A stretch of DNA of 64,000 nt, from contig NZ_JH992923.1 of assembly GCF_000315425.1 (NCBI RefSeq), positions 248,365-312,364 on the forward strand, in the 5' to 3' direction. Origin of the DNA: Massilia timonae CCUG 45783 (GTDB lineage: Bacteria > Pseudomonadota > Gammaproteobacteria > Burkholderiales > Burkholderiaceae_D). Shown piece after piece: positions 1 through 9,494 of the stretch (the first letter of the stretch is position 1; every line of letters starts with the position of its first letter). Under the pieces are notes generated by a model. The model did not search any database. It worked only from the letters and a program-made list of their open reading frames with translations, and was not told where the DNA came from. A program made the position numbers and the translations under genes.

Positions 1-88
1 CGCTCACGCCGTGGTCCGGCAGGTCGAGGTCGGCGTCGAGGGTGAAAGCGCCCCGATCGATTCTTGCCTTGATGCGGATGCCGCTCAT
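1..88 (-). CDS. modC: Molybdate ABC transporter ATP-binding protein ModC, N-terminal fragment
   Basis: Only the first 29 codons lie in the window; the gene runs off the left edge on the minus strand. The ATG overlaps the modB stop as ATGA, the usual translational coupling of an ABC operon. The visible peptide begins [20 protein letters not shown], matching the first beta strands of an ABC ATPase before the Walker A motif. The family energises molybdate import by hydrolysing ATP at the cytoplasmic face of the ModB dimer. The identification rests mainly on position after modA and modB, since no Walker motif is visible. Confidence 0.8.
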   Translation of the reverse strand, partial: MSGIRIKARIDRGAFTLDADLDLPDHGVS

Positions 89-768
89 CGGCGCGTCCCC
101 CTGACAGATTGCGGATACAGCGTGTACAACACCAGCAGCACCACGAACGAGAACACCAGCATGCCGCCGGCCAGCCAGTGGGCCTGCGCGTATTCCATCG
201 CTTCCACGTGGTCGTAGATCTGGGTCGAGACCACGCGCGTCTTGTCGGGGATGTTCCCGCCGATCATGAGCACCACCCCGAACTCGCCGATGGTGTGGGC
301 GAAGCCGAGGATGGCGCCGGTGACGAAGCCGGGCCGCGCCAGCGGCACCACCACCGACCAGAAGGCGTCCCAGGGCGTGGCGCCCAGCGTGGCCGCCACT
401 TCCAGCGGGCGCGTGCCGACCGCCTCGAAGGCATTCTGCAGCGGCTGCACCACGAAGGGCAGCGAATAGAACACCGAACCGATGACGAGGCCGGTGAAGG
501 TGAAGGACAGCGTGCCCAGGCCCAGCGCCGTGGTCAACTGGCCGAGCGGACCGTCGGGGCCCATCGCCAGCAGCAGGTAGAAGCCGATCACGGTCGGCGG
601 CAGCACCAGCGGCAGCGCGACCACCGCCCCGACCGCGTGCCGCAGCCTGGACTGGGTGCGCGCCAGCCACCAGGCCAGCGGCGTGCCGAAGACCAGCAAC
701 AGCAGGGTGACGACCGTGGCCAGCCTGAGCGTCAGCCAGATCGCGGCGAGATCCGAACCATCCAGCAT
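85..768 (-). CDS. modB: Molybdate ABC transporter permease ModB
   Basis: This 227-residue inner-membrane protein has about five or six hydrophobic segments and the binding-protein-dependent permease signature [20 protein letters not shown] near the middle, followed by the typical [14 protein letters not shown] segment of ModB/CysU-type permeases. It forms the homodimeric channel that passes molybdate from ModA to the cytoplasm, driven by ModC. It starts four bases after the modA stop and overlaps modC by four, so the three genes form one transcriptional unit in the order modA-modB-modC. Its length is normal for the family. Confidence 0.96.
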   Translation of the reverse strand: MLDGSDLAAIWLTLRLATVVTLLLLVFGTPLAWWLARTQSRLRHAVGAVVALPLVLPPTVIGFYLLLAMGPDGPLGQLTTALGLGTLSFTFTGLVIGSVFYSLPFVVQPLQNAFEAVGTRPLEVAATLGATPWDAFWSVVVPLARPGFVTGAILGFAHTIGEFGVVLMIGGNIPDKTRVVSTQIYDHVEAMEYAQAHWLAGGMLVFSFVVLLVLYTLYPQSVRGTRR

Positions 769-772
769 CCGT

Positions 773-1598
<826 letters not shown>

Positions 1599-1617
1599 AA
1601 ACGGCAGGCGACAATAG

Positions 1618-2430
1618 ATGAGCAAGGATGACAAGCGCATCGGCCTCGACGGCAAGGTCTGGATGACGGTCGGCGGCGAGAACCTCGGCGGCGGCAACCG
1701 GGTCGAACTGCTGGCGGCGATCGGGCAGCTCGGCTCCATTACCGGTGCGGCCAAGGCGGTCGGCCTGAGCTACAAGGCGGCCTGGGATGCGATCGACACG
1801 ATGAACAATCTCGCGGGCGAGGCGCTGGTCGAGCGCGTCACCGGCGGCAAGGGGGGCGGCGGTACGCGGCTCACGGCGCGTGGCCGGCAGCTGGTGGACA
1901 ATTTCAGGATGATCGAGCAGGTGCACCATGACTTTCTCGACCGACTCAACCGCCAGGCCGGCGACGTGGTCGACGACCTGGCACTTTTTACGAGGTTCAA
2001 GATGAGGACCAGCGCACGCAACCAGTTCTTCGGCACGGTGGCCCGGGTGGCGCGCGGCGCCGTCAACGACGAGGTCGAGCTCGAGATCGCGGGCGGGCAG
2101 ACGATCGTCGCCATCGTCACGCGCGAGAGCGCGGAGAATCTCGGGCTGGCGCCGGGCCGGCAGGCCTTCGCGCTGGTCAAATCGTCGTCGGTGATCGTGA
2201 TGACGGCCGGCGACGGCGCGCGGCTGTCGGCGCGCAACCGGCTGCAGGGCCAGGTCACGCGGCTGATGCGCGGCGCGGTCAACTCCGAGGTCGTGATCGC
2301 GCTGGCGGGCGGCGGCAGCGTGGCGGCCACCATCACCAATGAAAGCGTGGATGCGCTCGAACTGGCCGAGGGCGCGGCGGCAACCGCGCTGTTCAAGGCC
2401 TCGAGCGTGATCCTGGGCGTGCCGGACTAG
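1618..2430 (+). CDS. modE: Molybdate-responsive transcriptional regulator ModE (HTH plus two Mop domains)
   Basis: The 270-residue protein has the full ModE architecture. The N-terminal winged HTH (residues about 20-115) contains IGQLGSITGAAKAVGLSYKA and the GGKGGGGTRLTARG wing. Two molybdate-binding Mop/TOBE repeats follow, beginning TSARNQFFGTVARVARGAVN and LSARNRLQGQVTRLMRGAVN. Molybdate-loaded ModE dimers usually repress modABC and activate some molybdoenzyme genes. It is transcribed divergently from modABC with the operator between them, so it probably also controls itself. Length is normal and no key element is missing. Confidence 0.96.
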   Translation: MSKDDKRIGLDGKVWMTVGGENLGGGNRVELLAAIGQLGSITGAAKAVGLSYKAAWDAIDTMNNLAGEALVERVTGGKGGGGTRLTARGRQLVDNFRMIEQVHHDFLDRLNRQAGDVVDDLALFTRFKMRTSARNQFFGTVARVARGAVNDEVELEIAGGQTIVAIVTRESAENLGLAPGRQAFALVKSSSVIVMTAGDGARLSARNRLQGQVTRLMRGAVNSEVVIALAGGGSVAATITNESVDALELAEGAAATALFKASSVILGVPD

Positions 2431-2434
2431 TCGT

Positions 2435-2716
2435 CTACTGGCCGCACAGATGCTGCACCGCGACCAGCCGCGGCGGCGGATCGCAGCGGCACAGGCACAG
2501 GTCGCCGTCGAGGGCGTATTGCCGGCCGTCGTGGCGCGCCGGCAGGCGTGGGCCGTCGAGCCCGATGATGCCGGTCGTTCCGCAGACGGGACAGGACACC
2601 TGGTCGCCTTCGAGCGCGACCTTCACGCCGTCGAGCGCCAGCAGCGAGCTGGCCGAGGTCACGGTGCCGCCGGCCGTGGTCGAGGCGCCAAGCGTGATGT
2701 AGTAGCGCGTTGCCAT
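2435..2716 (-). CDS. PAAR-motif protein
   Basis: A 93-residue protein preceded by a strong AAGGAG seven bases before the ATG. The N-terminus MATRYYITLGASTTAGGTVT and the later blocks VALEGDQVSCPVCGTTGII and RQYALDGDLCLCRC match small PAAR proteins, which fold as a cone that caps the VgrG spike of type VI secretion or related contractile machines and binds a metal at the tip; four cysteines are available. It carries no fused effector domain. No VgrG, Hcp or effector gene lies nearby, so it is either an orphan tip or linked to a distant cluster. It is convergent with modE (four-base gap) and separated from the upstream M16 genes by a terminator. Confidence 0.75.
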   Translation of the reverse strand: MATRYYITLGASTTAGGTVTSASSLLALDGVKVALEGDQVSCPVCGTTGIIGLDGPRLPARHDGRQYALDGDLCLCRCDPPPRLVAVQHLCGQ

Positions 2717-2780
2717 GTCTCACTCCTTGTATGCAAGGCTGCAGCATAAGGATGGACCGGGAAGCCGGTCTTGACAACTC

Positions 2781-2812
2781 ATAAAAAGGCCCCGCGAGGG
2801 TCGCGGGGCCTT
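2781..2812 (-). terminator. Rho-independent terminator after the M16 peptidase operon
   Basis: Read on the minus strand, a perfect 12-base stem (AAGGCCCCGCGA paired with TCGCGGGGCCTT) with a 3-base loop is followed by a short T-rich run ending TTTTTAT. It lies 22 bases past the end of the M16 gene at 2835 and upstream of the PAAR gene, so it separates those transcripts. Confidence 0.9.
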
Positions 2813-2834
2813 CGGGCCAGGATGTGCCTTTGGA

Positions 2835-4244
2835 TTACTTGTCCGTCACGGTGAACGCGCCATACGGCTTGAGCTGTTCCTCGAGCTTGGACGGATCGCC
2901 GACCACCACGATCGACTGGTTCTCGGGCGAGAAATACTTCCTTGCCACGGTGCGCACCTGCTCCGGCGTGACCTTCTGGATCTTCGGCACGTATTCGCCC
3001 AAAAATTCCGGCGGCAGGCCGACCAGCCAGTTGGCGGCCAGGGTACTGGCGACCGAACGCTGCAGCTGGTTGCTGAGCAGGTAGCCGCCCGCGACGTAGC
3101 GCTTGTTCATGTCCATTTCCTTGGCCGGCACCAGCTCGGCGCCCAGGCGCTTGTATTCCTTGAAGTACTCTTCCAGCGAAGCGCCGGTGACTTCATTGCG
3201 CACGTCGGCGCCGCCCACCATCATGCCGCCCGCGCGGCTCATGCGCGCGCCGGCCGAGGCGCCATAGGTATAGCCCTTTTCCTCGCGCAGATTGGTGTTG
3301 ATGCGGCTCGAGAACCCGCCGCCCAGGATGGTGCTGGTCAGGCGCAGCGGGATCTGGTCCGCCGCGCTGGCCGCGATGCCGGGGCTGCCCAGGCGCAAGG
3401 TCGACTGCACGCTGCCGTCGCGCTTGAGCAGGATGCGCGCCGGCTTGACGCCGGCGCTGGCTGCCGGGGTGTCGGGCAGGGCTGCGCCGCTGGCCTTCCA
3501 GTCGCCGAAGGCAGCCCTGGCAAGCTTCATGGCCTCAGCCTCGCTGATGCGGCCGGTGACCACCAGCAGCGCACGGTCGGGACGGAAGCGCTTCGCGTGC
3601 TCGGCGCGCAGCATTTCGGCGCTGACGGCGTTGATCGACTCGACCGTCGGGTCGGTGCGGCCATACGGGTGGTCGGCATACACGGCCTTCTTGATCGCGC
3701 GCTCGGCGCGGAATCCCGGCTGGGTCTCGGACACGCGCAGCGACTGCAGCGCATTGGCCTTGGCCAGCGCCACTTCGTTCTCGGGGAAGGATGGCTGGCG
3801 CGCGATCTCGGCCATCAGGTTCAGCATGGCCGGCGCCTGCGAGGCGAGGGCGTTGGCGGACAGGATGATGCCGTCGGCGGCCGGGCTGGCCGCCACTTCG
3901 CCGCCCATGCCCTGGGCCGCTTCGGCGATGGCGCGCGAGTCGCGCTTGGCGGTGCCTTCGTTGAGCATGCCGGCCAGCATGGCGGCAAAGCCGCTCTGGT
4001 TCGGCGCGTCGGCCGCGAAGCCGGCGCCGCGCAGCGCCAGCACGTAGTCCACGCGCGGCAGGCCCTGGCGCGGCACGACCCACACGGTCAGGCCATTGGA
4101 GAGGGTCTGCTTGGCGATCTTCGGCGCCGGGATCGATTTTTCCTGGCCGTAGGCGGGCATGCCGGACGGCGTCCCGGCGTCGGCGGAATGGGCCGCCGGC
4201 GCGAATGCGAGAGAAACGGCAAGTGCGAGCATCAGTTTGTTCAT
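2835..4244 (-). CDS. M16-family peptidase homologue, non-catalytic (R/Y-type) subunit
   Basis: The 469-residue protein has a Sec signal peptide (MNKLMLALAVSLAFAPAAHS) and two M16 domains. It lacks the HXXEH zinc motif: the corresponding stretch reads GFAAMLAGMLNEGT. It retains the C-terminal EKGYTYGASAGAR segment that supplies the Arg/Tyr pair to the active site of the partner. In bacterial M16B peptidases a zinc-binding subunit and such an R/Y subunit form a heterodimer. The zinc-motif partner is encoded immediately upstream, ten bases away, so the two are probably made together and act in the periplasm on small peptides. The division of roles is inferred from motifs. Confidence 0.9.
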   Translation of the reverse strand: MNKLMLALAVSLAFAPAAHSADAGTPSGMPAYGQEKSIPAPKIAKQTLSNGLTVWVVPRQGLPRVDYVLALRGAGFAADAPNQSGFAAMLAGMLNEGTAKRDSRAIAEAAQGMGGEVAASPAADGIILSANALASQAPAMLNLMAEIARQPSFPENEVALAKANALQSLRVSETQPGFRAERAIKKAVYADHPYGRTDPTVESINAVSAEMLRAEHAKRFRPDRALLVVTGRISEAEAMKLARAAFGDWKASGAALPDTPAASAGVKPARILLKRDGSVQSTLRLGSPGIAASAADQIPLRLTSTILGGGFSSRINTNLREEKGYTYGASAGARMSRAGGMMVGGADVRNEVTGASLEEYFKEYKRLGAELVPAKEMDMNKRYVAGGYLLSNQLQRSVASTLAANWLVGLPPEFLGEYVPKIQKVTPEQVRTVARKYFSPENQSIVVVGDPSKLEEQLKPYGAFTVTDK

Positions 4245-4254
4245 GATGCGCTCC

Positions 4255-5646
4255 TTATTTGGTGTTGGTGGTGGCCGAGGCGGTCTTGGCCGCTTCGATC
4301 ATGGCGGCCGGCTTGCGGTCGATGACGGTGCGGTTGGCCGGCACCAGGTAGGTCTTGACCGCGCGCTGGATGTCGTTCGAGGTCACGCCCTCGATCCAGC
4401 CCGGGATCTTGTTGACCACGTTGGCGTCGCCCCACAGGGTCTGCAGCTTGGCCAGGGTGTCGGCGCGGTTGACGAAGCTTTCCAGCTTGTTGTTCCAGTC
4501 GGCCAGCATGCGCGTCTTGACGCGCTTCAGGGTGGCATCGTCGACGCCGTCCTTCGCGATCCTGGCGATCTCTTCGTCCATCGCCTTGAGCACGGCGTCG
4601 GCGCTGCTGTCCGGCTTGTACAGCGCGAACACGGTCATCAGGGTCGGGCCGTTGTATTCCCATGGGCTGGTCAGGCCGAACATGGTGTCGACGTTGAGGG
4701 CGATCTCGCGGCCCTTCACCAGGCCCTGGTAGAACAGCGAGGCGTCGCCGCCGCCCAGCAGCTCGGCCAGCACCGCGATCGGCGCCTGGTCGCGGCTGCC
4801 GCGTTCCGGCACCTTCCAGGCCGCCGCGATGGCCGGCACCTGGGCCAGGGCGTCGCTCTGCTCCAGCCGTTTTTCGGCGGTGTTCAGCGGCTCCGAGAAA
4901 TCGGTGCCCTTCGGCACCGGGCGCGCCGCGATGCCGCCGAAGTATTTCTCGGCCAGCGCGAAGCCCTGCTGCGGCGTGATGTCGCCGGCGATCGCCAGCA
5001 CCGCATTGTTCGGGCCGTAATAGTCGCGGTGGAAGGCGCGCACGTCGTCCAGGCTGGCGTTTTCCAGGTCTTCGAAGCTGCCGTAGCCGTCGTGGTTGTT
5101 CTCCCATTTCTGGAAGGCGTGCTGGCTGATGTCGATCCACATGAAACCGCCGTAGGGCTGGTTCTTGACGTTGACGCGGATCTCTTCCTTGACCACGTCC
5201 TGCTGGTTCTTCAGCGTGGTCGGGTTGAAGTCCAGCGTCTTCATGCGGTCCGCTTCCAGCCACAGGATCGGCTCCAGGCTCGATGCCGGGGCGGTCTCGA
5301 TGTAATTGGTGAAGTCGGGGCGGGTCGAGCCGTTGTTCCAGCCGCCGCCGGCAGTGATGGTGGTGTCGAACACGCCCTTCGGCGCGTTCGGCGTGCCCTG
5401 GAACATCAGGTGTTCGAACAGGTGGGCGAAGCCGGTGCGGTTCTTCGGCTCGAGGCGCATGCCGACGTGATACACGACCGAGACGCCGACGGTCGGCGAG
5501 CTGCGGTCTTCGGACACGATGACGGTCAGGCCGTTGTCGAGCTTCTTGGTATTGACCGGCAGGGTCCACTGGTCGCTCGGGGCGGCGAAGGCCGAGATCG
5601 ACAGGGTGAGCCCGGCCATCAGGACAGGTAATTGGCGCATGCGCAT
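4255..5646 (-). CDS. M16-family zinc metallopeptidase, catalytic subunit
   Basis: A 463-residue periplasmic M16 peptidase (insulinase/pitrilysin-like). A signal peptide (MRMRQLPVLMAGLTLSISAFA) precedes the N-terminal domain, which carries the inverted zinc motif HLFEH in GFAHLFEHLMFQGT; the downstream glutamate in VVKEEIRVNVKNQPYG is the likely third zinc ligand. It is first of a two-gene operon with the non-catalytic partner. Two in-frame ATGs lie six bases apart (5646 and 5640); a weak GAGG precedes both and the choice does not affect the signal peptide. The substrate is unknown. Confidence 0.92.
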   Translation of the reverse strand: MRMRQLPVLMAGLTLSISAFAAPSDQWTLPVNTKKLDNGLTVIVSEDRSSPTVGVSVVYHVGMRLEPKNRTGFAHLFEHLMFQGTPNAPKGVFDTTITAGGGWNNGSTRPDFTNYIETAPASSLEPILWLEADRMKTLDFNPTTLKNQQDVVKEEIRVNVKNQPYGGFMWIDISQHAFQKWENNHDGYGSFEDLENASLDDVRAFHRDYYGPNNAVLAIAGDITPQQGFALAEKYFGGIAARPVPKGTDFSEPLNTAEKRLEQSDALAQVPAIAAAWKVPERGSRDQAPIAVLAELLGGGDASLFYQGLVKGREIALNVDTMFGLTSPWEYNGPTLMTVFALYKPDSSADAVLKAMDEEIARIAKDGVDDATLKRVKTRMLADWNNKLESFVNRADTLAKLQTLWGDANVVNKIPGWIEGVTSNDIQRAVKTYLVPANRTVIDRKPAAMIEAAKTASATTNTK

Positions 5647-5916
5647 GGAGACCTCATGATGAATGGTAGGACGACGGCGGCGAGCCGTCGGCGGCTCATC
5701 TTAGCGCAATGGCATGTTGTTAAGTGGTCTTTTTATTGTGCCATCGCATCTTATGCTGACGTCATGCAGACGGCATCCATCGCCGGCGTGTGCATTTCGG
5801 GCGGCGATTCGTGCAGTTCGTCGCATCGGCCATCGACCCGCCTGGCTTTCAGGCTATAGTTGCAACATGACAAGTCCCGGCGCGAGGCCGGCGCAAGAAT
5901 TTACTGGAGAGAATGG

Positions 5917-6705
5917 ATGAACCACCTGATCAAGCTGGGCGCCGCCATTGCCGTGCCGTGCGCCTTGTTCTGTGCGGCGATCGGCGTCGCCGAGGCCGCG
6001 CCGGAGACGAGCAGCGAGACCCGTCCGATCGACGCGCGGGTGGTGCGCGTCAAGCTCGAGGGGGTGGGGGACCTGAGGATCCGGCAGGGGGCGACCCCGG
6101 CCCTGGTGCTCACCGGCGATGCGCGCCTGCTGTCGCGGACCACGACGTCGCAGAAAGGGGATACCCTGAACATCGAGACCGAGGGCCGCAATGCCGGCTT
6201 CAGCTTCGGCCGTTCGTCCGGCCTGCAGGCCGAACTGGTGCTGCCGAACCTGCAGGCGGTGTCGTCGGAAAGCGTCGGTTCCACCGTCGTCAGCGGGTTT
6301 GCCGGGGAGACGCTGAACATCAATCTCGATGGGGCGGGCTCGATGTATGTATCATCGTCGGAATACCGCACCATCAAGGCCAGCCTGGGCGGCGTCGGCA
6401 ACCTCAAGATCCAGGGCGTCAATAGCGAGCACGTCGACCTGAGCCTGGGCGGGGCCGGCTACGTGACCCTGAGCGGGCGCAGCAAGAACCTCAGGGCCGA
6501 ACTCGGCGGATTGGGCGGGCTGGACGCCCAGGCCTGCACGGTCGAGGCGGTCACGCTGGACTTGTCCGGTCTCGGCAACGCCACCGTCAACGCGCAGCGC
6601 AGCGCCAACCTCGCGCTGTCGGGCATGGGATCGGTGACGGTGTTCGGCAAGCCGGCCAATCGCAAGGTCGCCCTCGATGGCCTGGGCAAGGTCAACTGGA
6701 AATAA
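5917..6705 (+). CDS. Secreted DUF2807 (head-GIN/auto-transporter adhesin-like) protein
   Basis: The start at MNHLIKLGAAIAVPCALFCA is chosen because TGGAGAG lies five bases upstream and it opens a signal peptide; the reading frame is open further upstream without these features. After the signal, the 262-residue protein is a run of short beta repeats, for example VKLEGVGDLRIRQG, LGGVGNLKIQGV and LGGAGYVTLSG, typical of the DUF2807 beta-helix. The function of the family is not established; members are periplasmic or surface proteins. The gene is followed 24 bases later by a Sel1-repeat protein on the same strand. About 270 bases separate it from the divergent M16 operon and I recognise nothing specific there. 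Confidence 0.85.
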   Translation: MNHLIKLGAAIAVPCALFCAAIGVAEAAPETSSETRPIDARVVRVKLEGVGDLRIRQGATPALVLTGDARLLSRTTTSQKGDTLNIETEGRNAGFSFGRSSGLQAELVLPNLQAVSSESVGSTVVSGFAGETLNINLDGAGSMYVSSSEYRTIKASLGGVGNLKIQGVNSEHVDLSLGGAGYVTLSGRSKNLRAELGGLGGLDAQACTVEAVTLDLSGLGNATVNAQRSANLALSGMGSVTVFGKPANRKVALDGLGKVNWK

Positions 6706-6729
6706 CGATCCAGATTCTGTGCACGAGAC

Positions 6730-7353
6730 ATGAAAAAAATACTCCTTGTGACGCTGCTTGCCATCGGCCTGCAACTCGGCCTGCAGACGAGCGCCCGGGC
6801 CGGCTTTGCGGAGGGCGCGAGCGCCTACAACGCCCGCAACTATGCACTGGCATTGAAAGAAATCAGTCCACTGGCCAAGGCCGGCAATCCCGACGCCCAG
6901 CACCTGCTGGGCCTGATGTATTACATGGGCCGCGGCGTCACGCGCGACTACAAGCAGGCTTTCGCCTGGCACCTGAAGGCGGCCGAGCAGGGCAAGGCCG
7001 ACGCCCAGTACGTGGTCGGCGCCATGTATTACACCGGCAATGCCGTGCCGCAGGACCAGAAACACGCCGTGGGCTGGTTCCGCAAGGCGGCCGAGCAGGG
7101 CAACCCCGACGCCCAGCACGCGCTCGGGCTGATGTACCGCTACAGCGTGGCCGGCGTGCCGCAGGATGCGGTGCTGGCCTATATGCTGTACAACCTGGCC
7201 GCGGCCGGCGGCCACCGCAATGCCGTCGAGCAGCGCGCCGCGATCGCCAAGAAAATGACGCAGGAACAGGTTGAAGAAGCGCAGGCCTTGTCGCGCACCT
7301 GGAAAGTGGGCACGGCCCTGCCGGTCGCGTCGAAGACCGGCGCCAACCTGTAG
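6730..7353 (+). CDS. Periplasmic Sel1-repeat (TPR-like) protein
   Basis: A 207-residue protein with a signal peptide (MKKILLVTLLAIGLQLGLQT...ARA) and three clear Sel1-type repeats recognisable by PDAQHLLGLMYYMGRGV, ADAQYVVGAMYYTGNAV and PDAQHALGLMYRYSVAGV, plus a partial last helix pair. Sel1 repeats fold as an alpha-solenoid that mediates protein contacts. It follows the DUF2807 gene closely and may be co-transcribed. There is no catalytic motif, so an adaptor or envelope-stress role is only a guess. It ends four bases before the convergent SGNH gene. Confidence 0.88.
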   Translation: MKKILLVTLLAIGLQLGLQTSARAGFAEGASAYNARNYALALKEISPLAKAGNPDAQHLLGLMYYMGRGVTRDYKQAFAWHLKAAEQGKADAQYVVGAMYYTGNAVPQDQKHAVGWFRKAAEQGNPDAQHALGLMYRYSVAGVPQDAVLAYMLYNLAAAGGHRNAVEQRAAIAKKMTQEQVEEAQALSRTWKVGTALPVASKTGANL

Positions 7354-7357
7354 GCAT

Positions 7358-8662
7358 TCAGCGGGTATTGGGCAGCGGCATCGCCTCGCCCAGCGCCTGG
7401 TAACCACGGTCGTTCGGGTGCAGGTGGTCGCCGCTGTCATAGGCCGGCAACAGCCGGCTCGGACGCGCCGGATCGCGCAGCACGCGGTCGGCGTCGAACA
7501 CCGCATCGAACTCGCCGCTGCTGCGGATCCAGGCATTCACCGCCTGGCGCAAGGTTTCCTTTTCGACCGAATACTGGATCGAATGCGACGCCGCGCCTTC
7601 GAACGGCGCCAGCGTCGCGCCGATCACCGCGATGCGCGCGGCGCGGGCGCGCGCGATCAGCTGGCGATAGCCGGCCACCATGTCGTCCAGCGTGACCGGA
7701 TTGGCCGCCGACCCGTTGCCGATATCCTCGATGCCGACCATCAGCACCAGCTGGCGCGCGCCGCTCGTGGCCAGCACGTCGCGCTCGAAGCGCGCCAGGG
7801 CGTTGCGTCCGGCCAGCGGGTTGGCCGGGTTGTCGCCGAGCAGGCGGTTGCCGGCGATGCCCCGGTTGATCACGCCAAGACGCGCACCGGCGTCGCGCTC
7901 GGCCTGCAGGCGCCGCGCCAGCACGTCGGTCCAGCGCCGGTTGGCGTCACTGGTGCTGCGCGCGCCGTCGGTGAGCGCGTCGCCCAGCACGACGATGGCG
8001 CCGCGCATGCCGTCGACTTCCAGCGCCGTCAGGAAAGGCCAGGCCGTGATCGTGCGCTGGACCGGCAGGCTGGCGCTGGCGGTATGGTCGCCGGTGGACG
8101 ACACATAGCTGGTCTGGCGCGCCTGGCCGTGCAGGGTGGGCGCCTGCACGGCGCCCGGCAGGTACAGGCTGACGGCCACCTGGGCGAGCGGCGGCAGGTG
8201 CAGTTCGACCGGGTCGGACAGCGCCGGCGCGCCGGCCGGGATCGTCACGCCGGCGCGCCCGCCGAACGTCAGTGCGCGGTCGGTGCCGGGCGCCACGTCC
8301 GAACCCTGGGCGCGCAGGCCGATGCGCGCGGCGCCGATCCGCAGCGGCGTCAACCCCAGCTCGTTCGACAGGCGGATGCGCACACGGTTGCCGCCCACGC
8401 TGGACTGGACGACCAGGCGCAGGGTCTGGTCAGTGAAGGTGTGCGGGCTGGCGTCCGCAGGCGGTCCGGCCGGCGCCGCGCCCCAGCTCGCGGTCCAGTG
8501 GCTGGTGTCCCATGATTGGGCTGCCGCCGGCTGGCCGGCCAGGGTGATGGCGGCGGCCAGCATGGCGCTGGCCAGCAGCATGCGGCGCAATGCGGGTGTG
8601 AGGTAAACCTGCGGCAATAGCCGGCGCGCGGCCGCGGCGAGGGCGGACAGGAAACGGTTCAT
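7358..8662 (-). CDS. Secreted SGNH/GDSL-fold hydrolase homologue lacking the catalytic Ser and Asn
   Basis: The protein belongs to the secreted SGNH hydrolase family (esterase/lipase/acetylxylan-esterase-like): a long signal region, an N-terminal beta domain (DTSHWTASWGAAP, VRIRLSNELG), then the SGNH core. The start at MNRFLSALAAAARR is preferred over an ATG 12 bases upstream because GGAG sits six bases before it. Block I, normally GDSxTDG, reads GDALTDG, so the nucleophilic serine is alanine. Block II GIAGNRLL is normal. Block III, normally GxND, reads GIEDIG, so the oxyanion-hole Asn is Glu. Block V, DHLHPND, keeps the Asp-His pair. I confirmed both changes in the bases. The family is certain; activity by the canonical mechanism is unlikely. 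Confidence 0.85.
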   Translation of the reverse strand: MNRFLSALAAAARRLLPQVYLTPALRRMLLASAMLAAAITLAGQPAAAQSWDTSHWTASWGAAPAGPPADASPHTFTDQTLRLVVQSSVGGNRVRIRLSNELGLTPLRIGAARIGLRAQGSDVAPGTDRALTFGGRAGVTIPAGAPALSDPVELHLPPLAQVAVSLYLPGAVQAPTLHGQARQTSYVSSTGDHTASASLPVQRTITAWPFLTALEVDGMRGAIVVLGDALTDGARSTSDANRRWTDVLARRLQAERDAGARLGVINRGIAGNRLLGDNPANPLAGRNALARFERDVLATSGARQLVLMVGIEDIGNGSAANPVTLDDMVAGYRQLIARARAARIAVIGATLAPFEGAASHSIQYSVEKETLRQAVNAWIRSSGEFDAVFDADRVLRDPARPSRLLPAYDSGDHLHPNDRGYQALGEAMPLPNTR

Positions 8663-8903
8663 GTGCTGCTCCATCGGGCGCCCATGCGATACGCATGAGC
8701 TCGTAATGACAATCTAGTCTTGTCGGGCGATGTGGAAAAGATGGCAAGCGGCCAGTTCGTTGCGCGAAATCGAAGGCCACTTTGATTGCGATTCCAGCAA
8801 GAAAATTCCGACCATCTAAAGTTGGCGGTAAGCGATCTGGCGAACTGAGCAGATTGCCGATGCGGTCCAGCATGAGGCTGGATACATCGATGAGGAGATG
8901 ACG

Positions 8904-9422
8904 ATGGCGGATGTTGAATTGACGATGACGACCCAGGTGCCGGTCTCGACCCAGGAAGCCTGGGCCTGGTCGACTTCGCTCCGGAGCGTGCGCGCCGAGA
9001 TGCGGCCTTTGCTGAAGCTCGTGTTTCCCAAGGGGATGACGGATATCGGCGCCAATACGATGCTCGGCAAGTCGCTGGGCCGGTGCCAGTTCTTGCTGTT
9101 CGGCTTGTTTCCGGTCGATATGTCGAAGCTGACGTTTACCGAGATCGTGCCGGGCCACCGCTTCGTCGAGCAGTCGCAACTGCTCTCGATGCACACCTGG
9201 CGGCACGAGCGCGTGATCACGCCGGCGGCCGACGGCCGCGGCGCCCTGATCACCGACCGTCTGGCGTTTTCTCCCCGTTTCGCCACGCCGGTCGTGCGCG
9301 CCATGGTCAAGCTGCTGTTCGCGCACCGGCACAAGATGCTGGCGCGCGCGCTGGGCGCGCAAAGCCAGGAAATTGCCCAAAACAGCGATGGAAGGGCGCG
9401 CCGGGACAGGTCCGCGTGGTAG
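8904..9422 (+). CDS. SRPBCC-family (START-like/polyketide-cyclase-type) protein
   Basis: A 172-residue cytoplasmic protein. The second ATG is chosen because AGGAG abuts the first ATG but is correctly spaced (six bases) from the second. The order VELTMTTQVPVSTQEAWAW, FTEIVPGHRFVEQSQL, TWRHERVI, LITDRLAFSPR and LLFAHRHKMLARALG fits the SRPBCC ligand-binding fold with its long C-terminal helix. Members bind hydrophobic ligands; the ligand here cannot be told. It stands between the divergent SGNH gene (a roughly 240-base gap in which I see nothing specific) and the MYG1 gene. Confidence 0.75.
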   Translation: MADVELTMTTQVPVSTQEAWAWSTSLRSVRAEMRPLLKLVFPKGMTDIGANTMLGKSLGRCQFLLFGLFPVDMSKLTFTEIVPGHRFVEQSQLLSMHTWRHERVITPAADGRGALITDRLAFSPRFATPVVRAMVKLLFAHRHKMLARALGAQSQEIAQNSDGRARRDRSAW

Positions 9423-9494
9423 GCTTCGGCTTCGATTCACTCGCGCGCGCCTGTCAATACAGTGGCAATGGCGCGGCGACCATTTGGAGCATGT

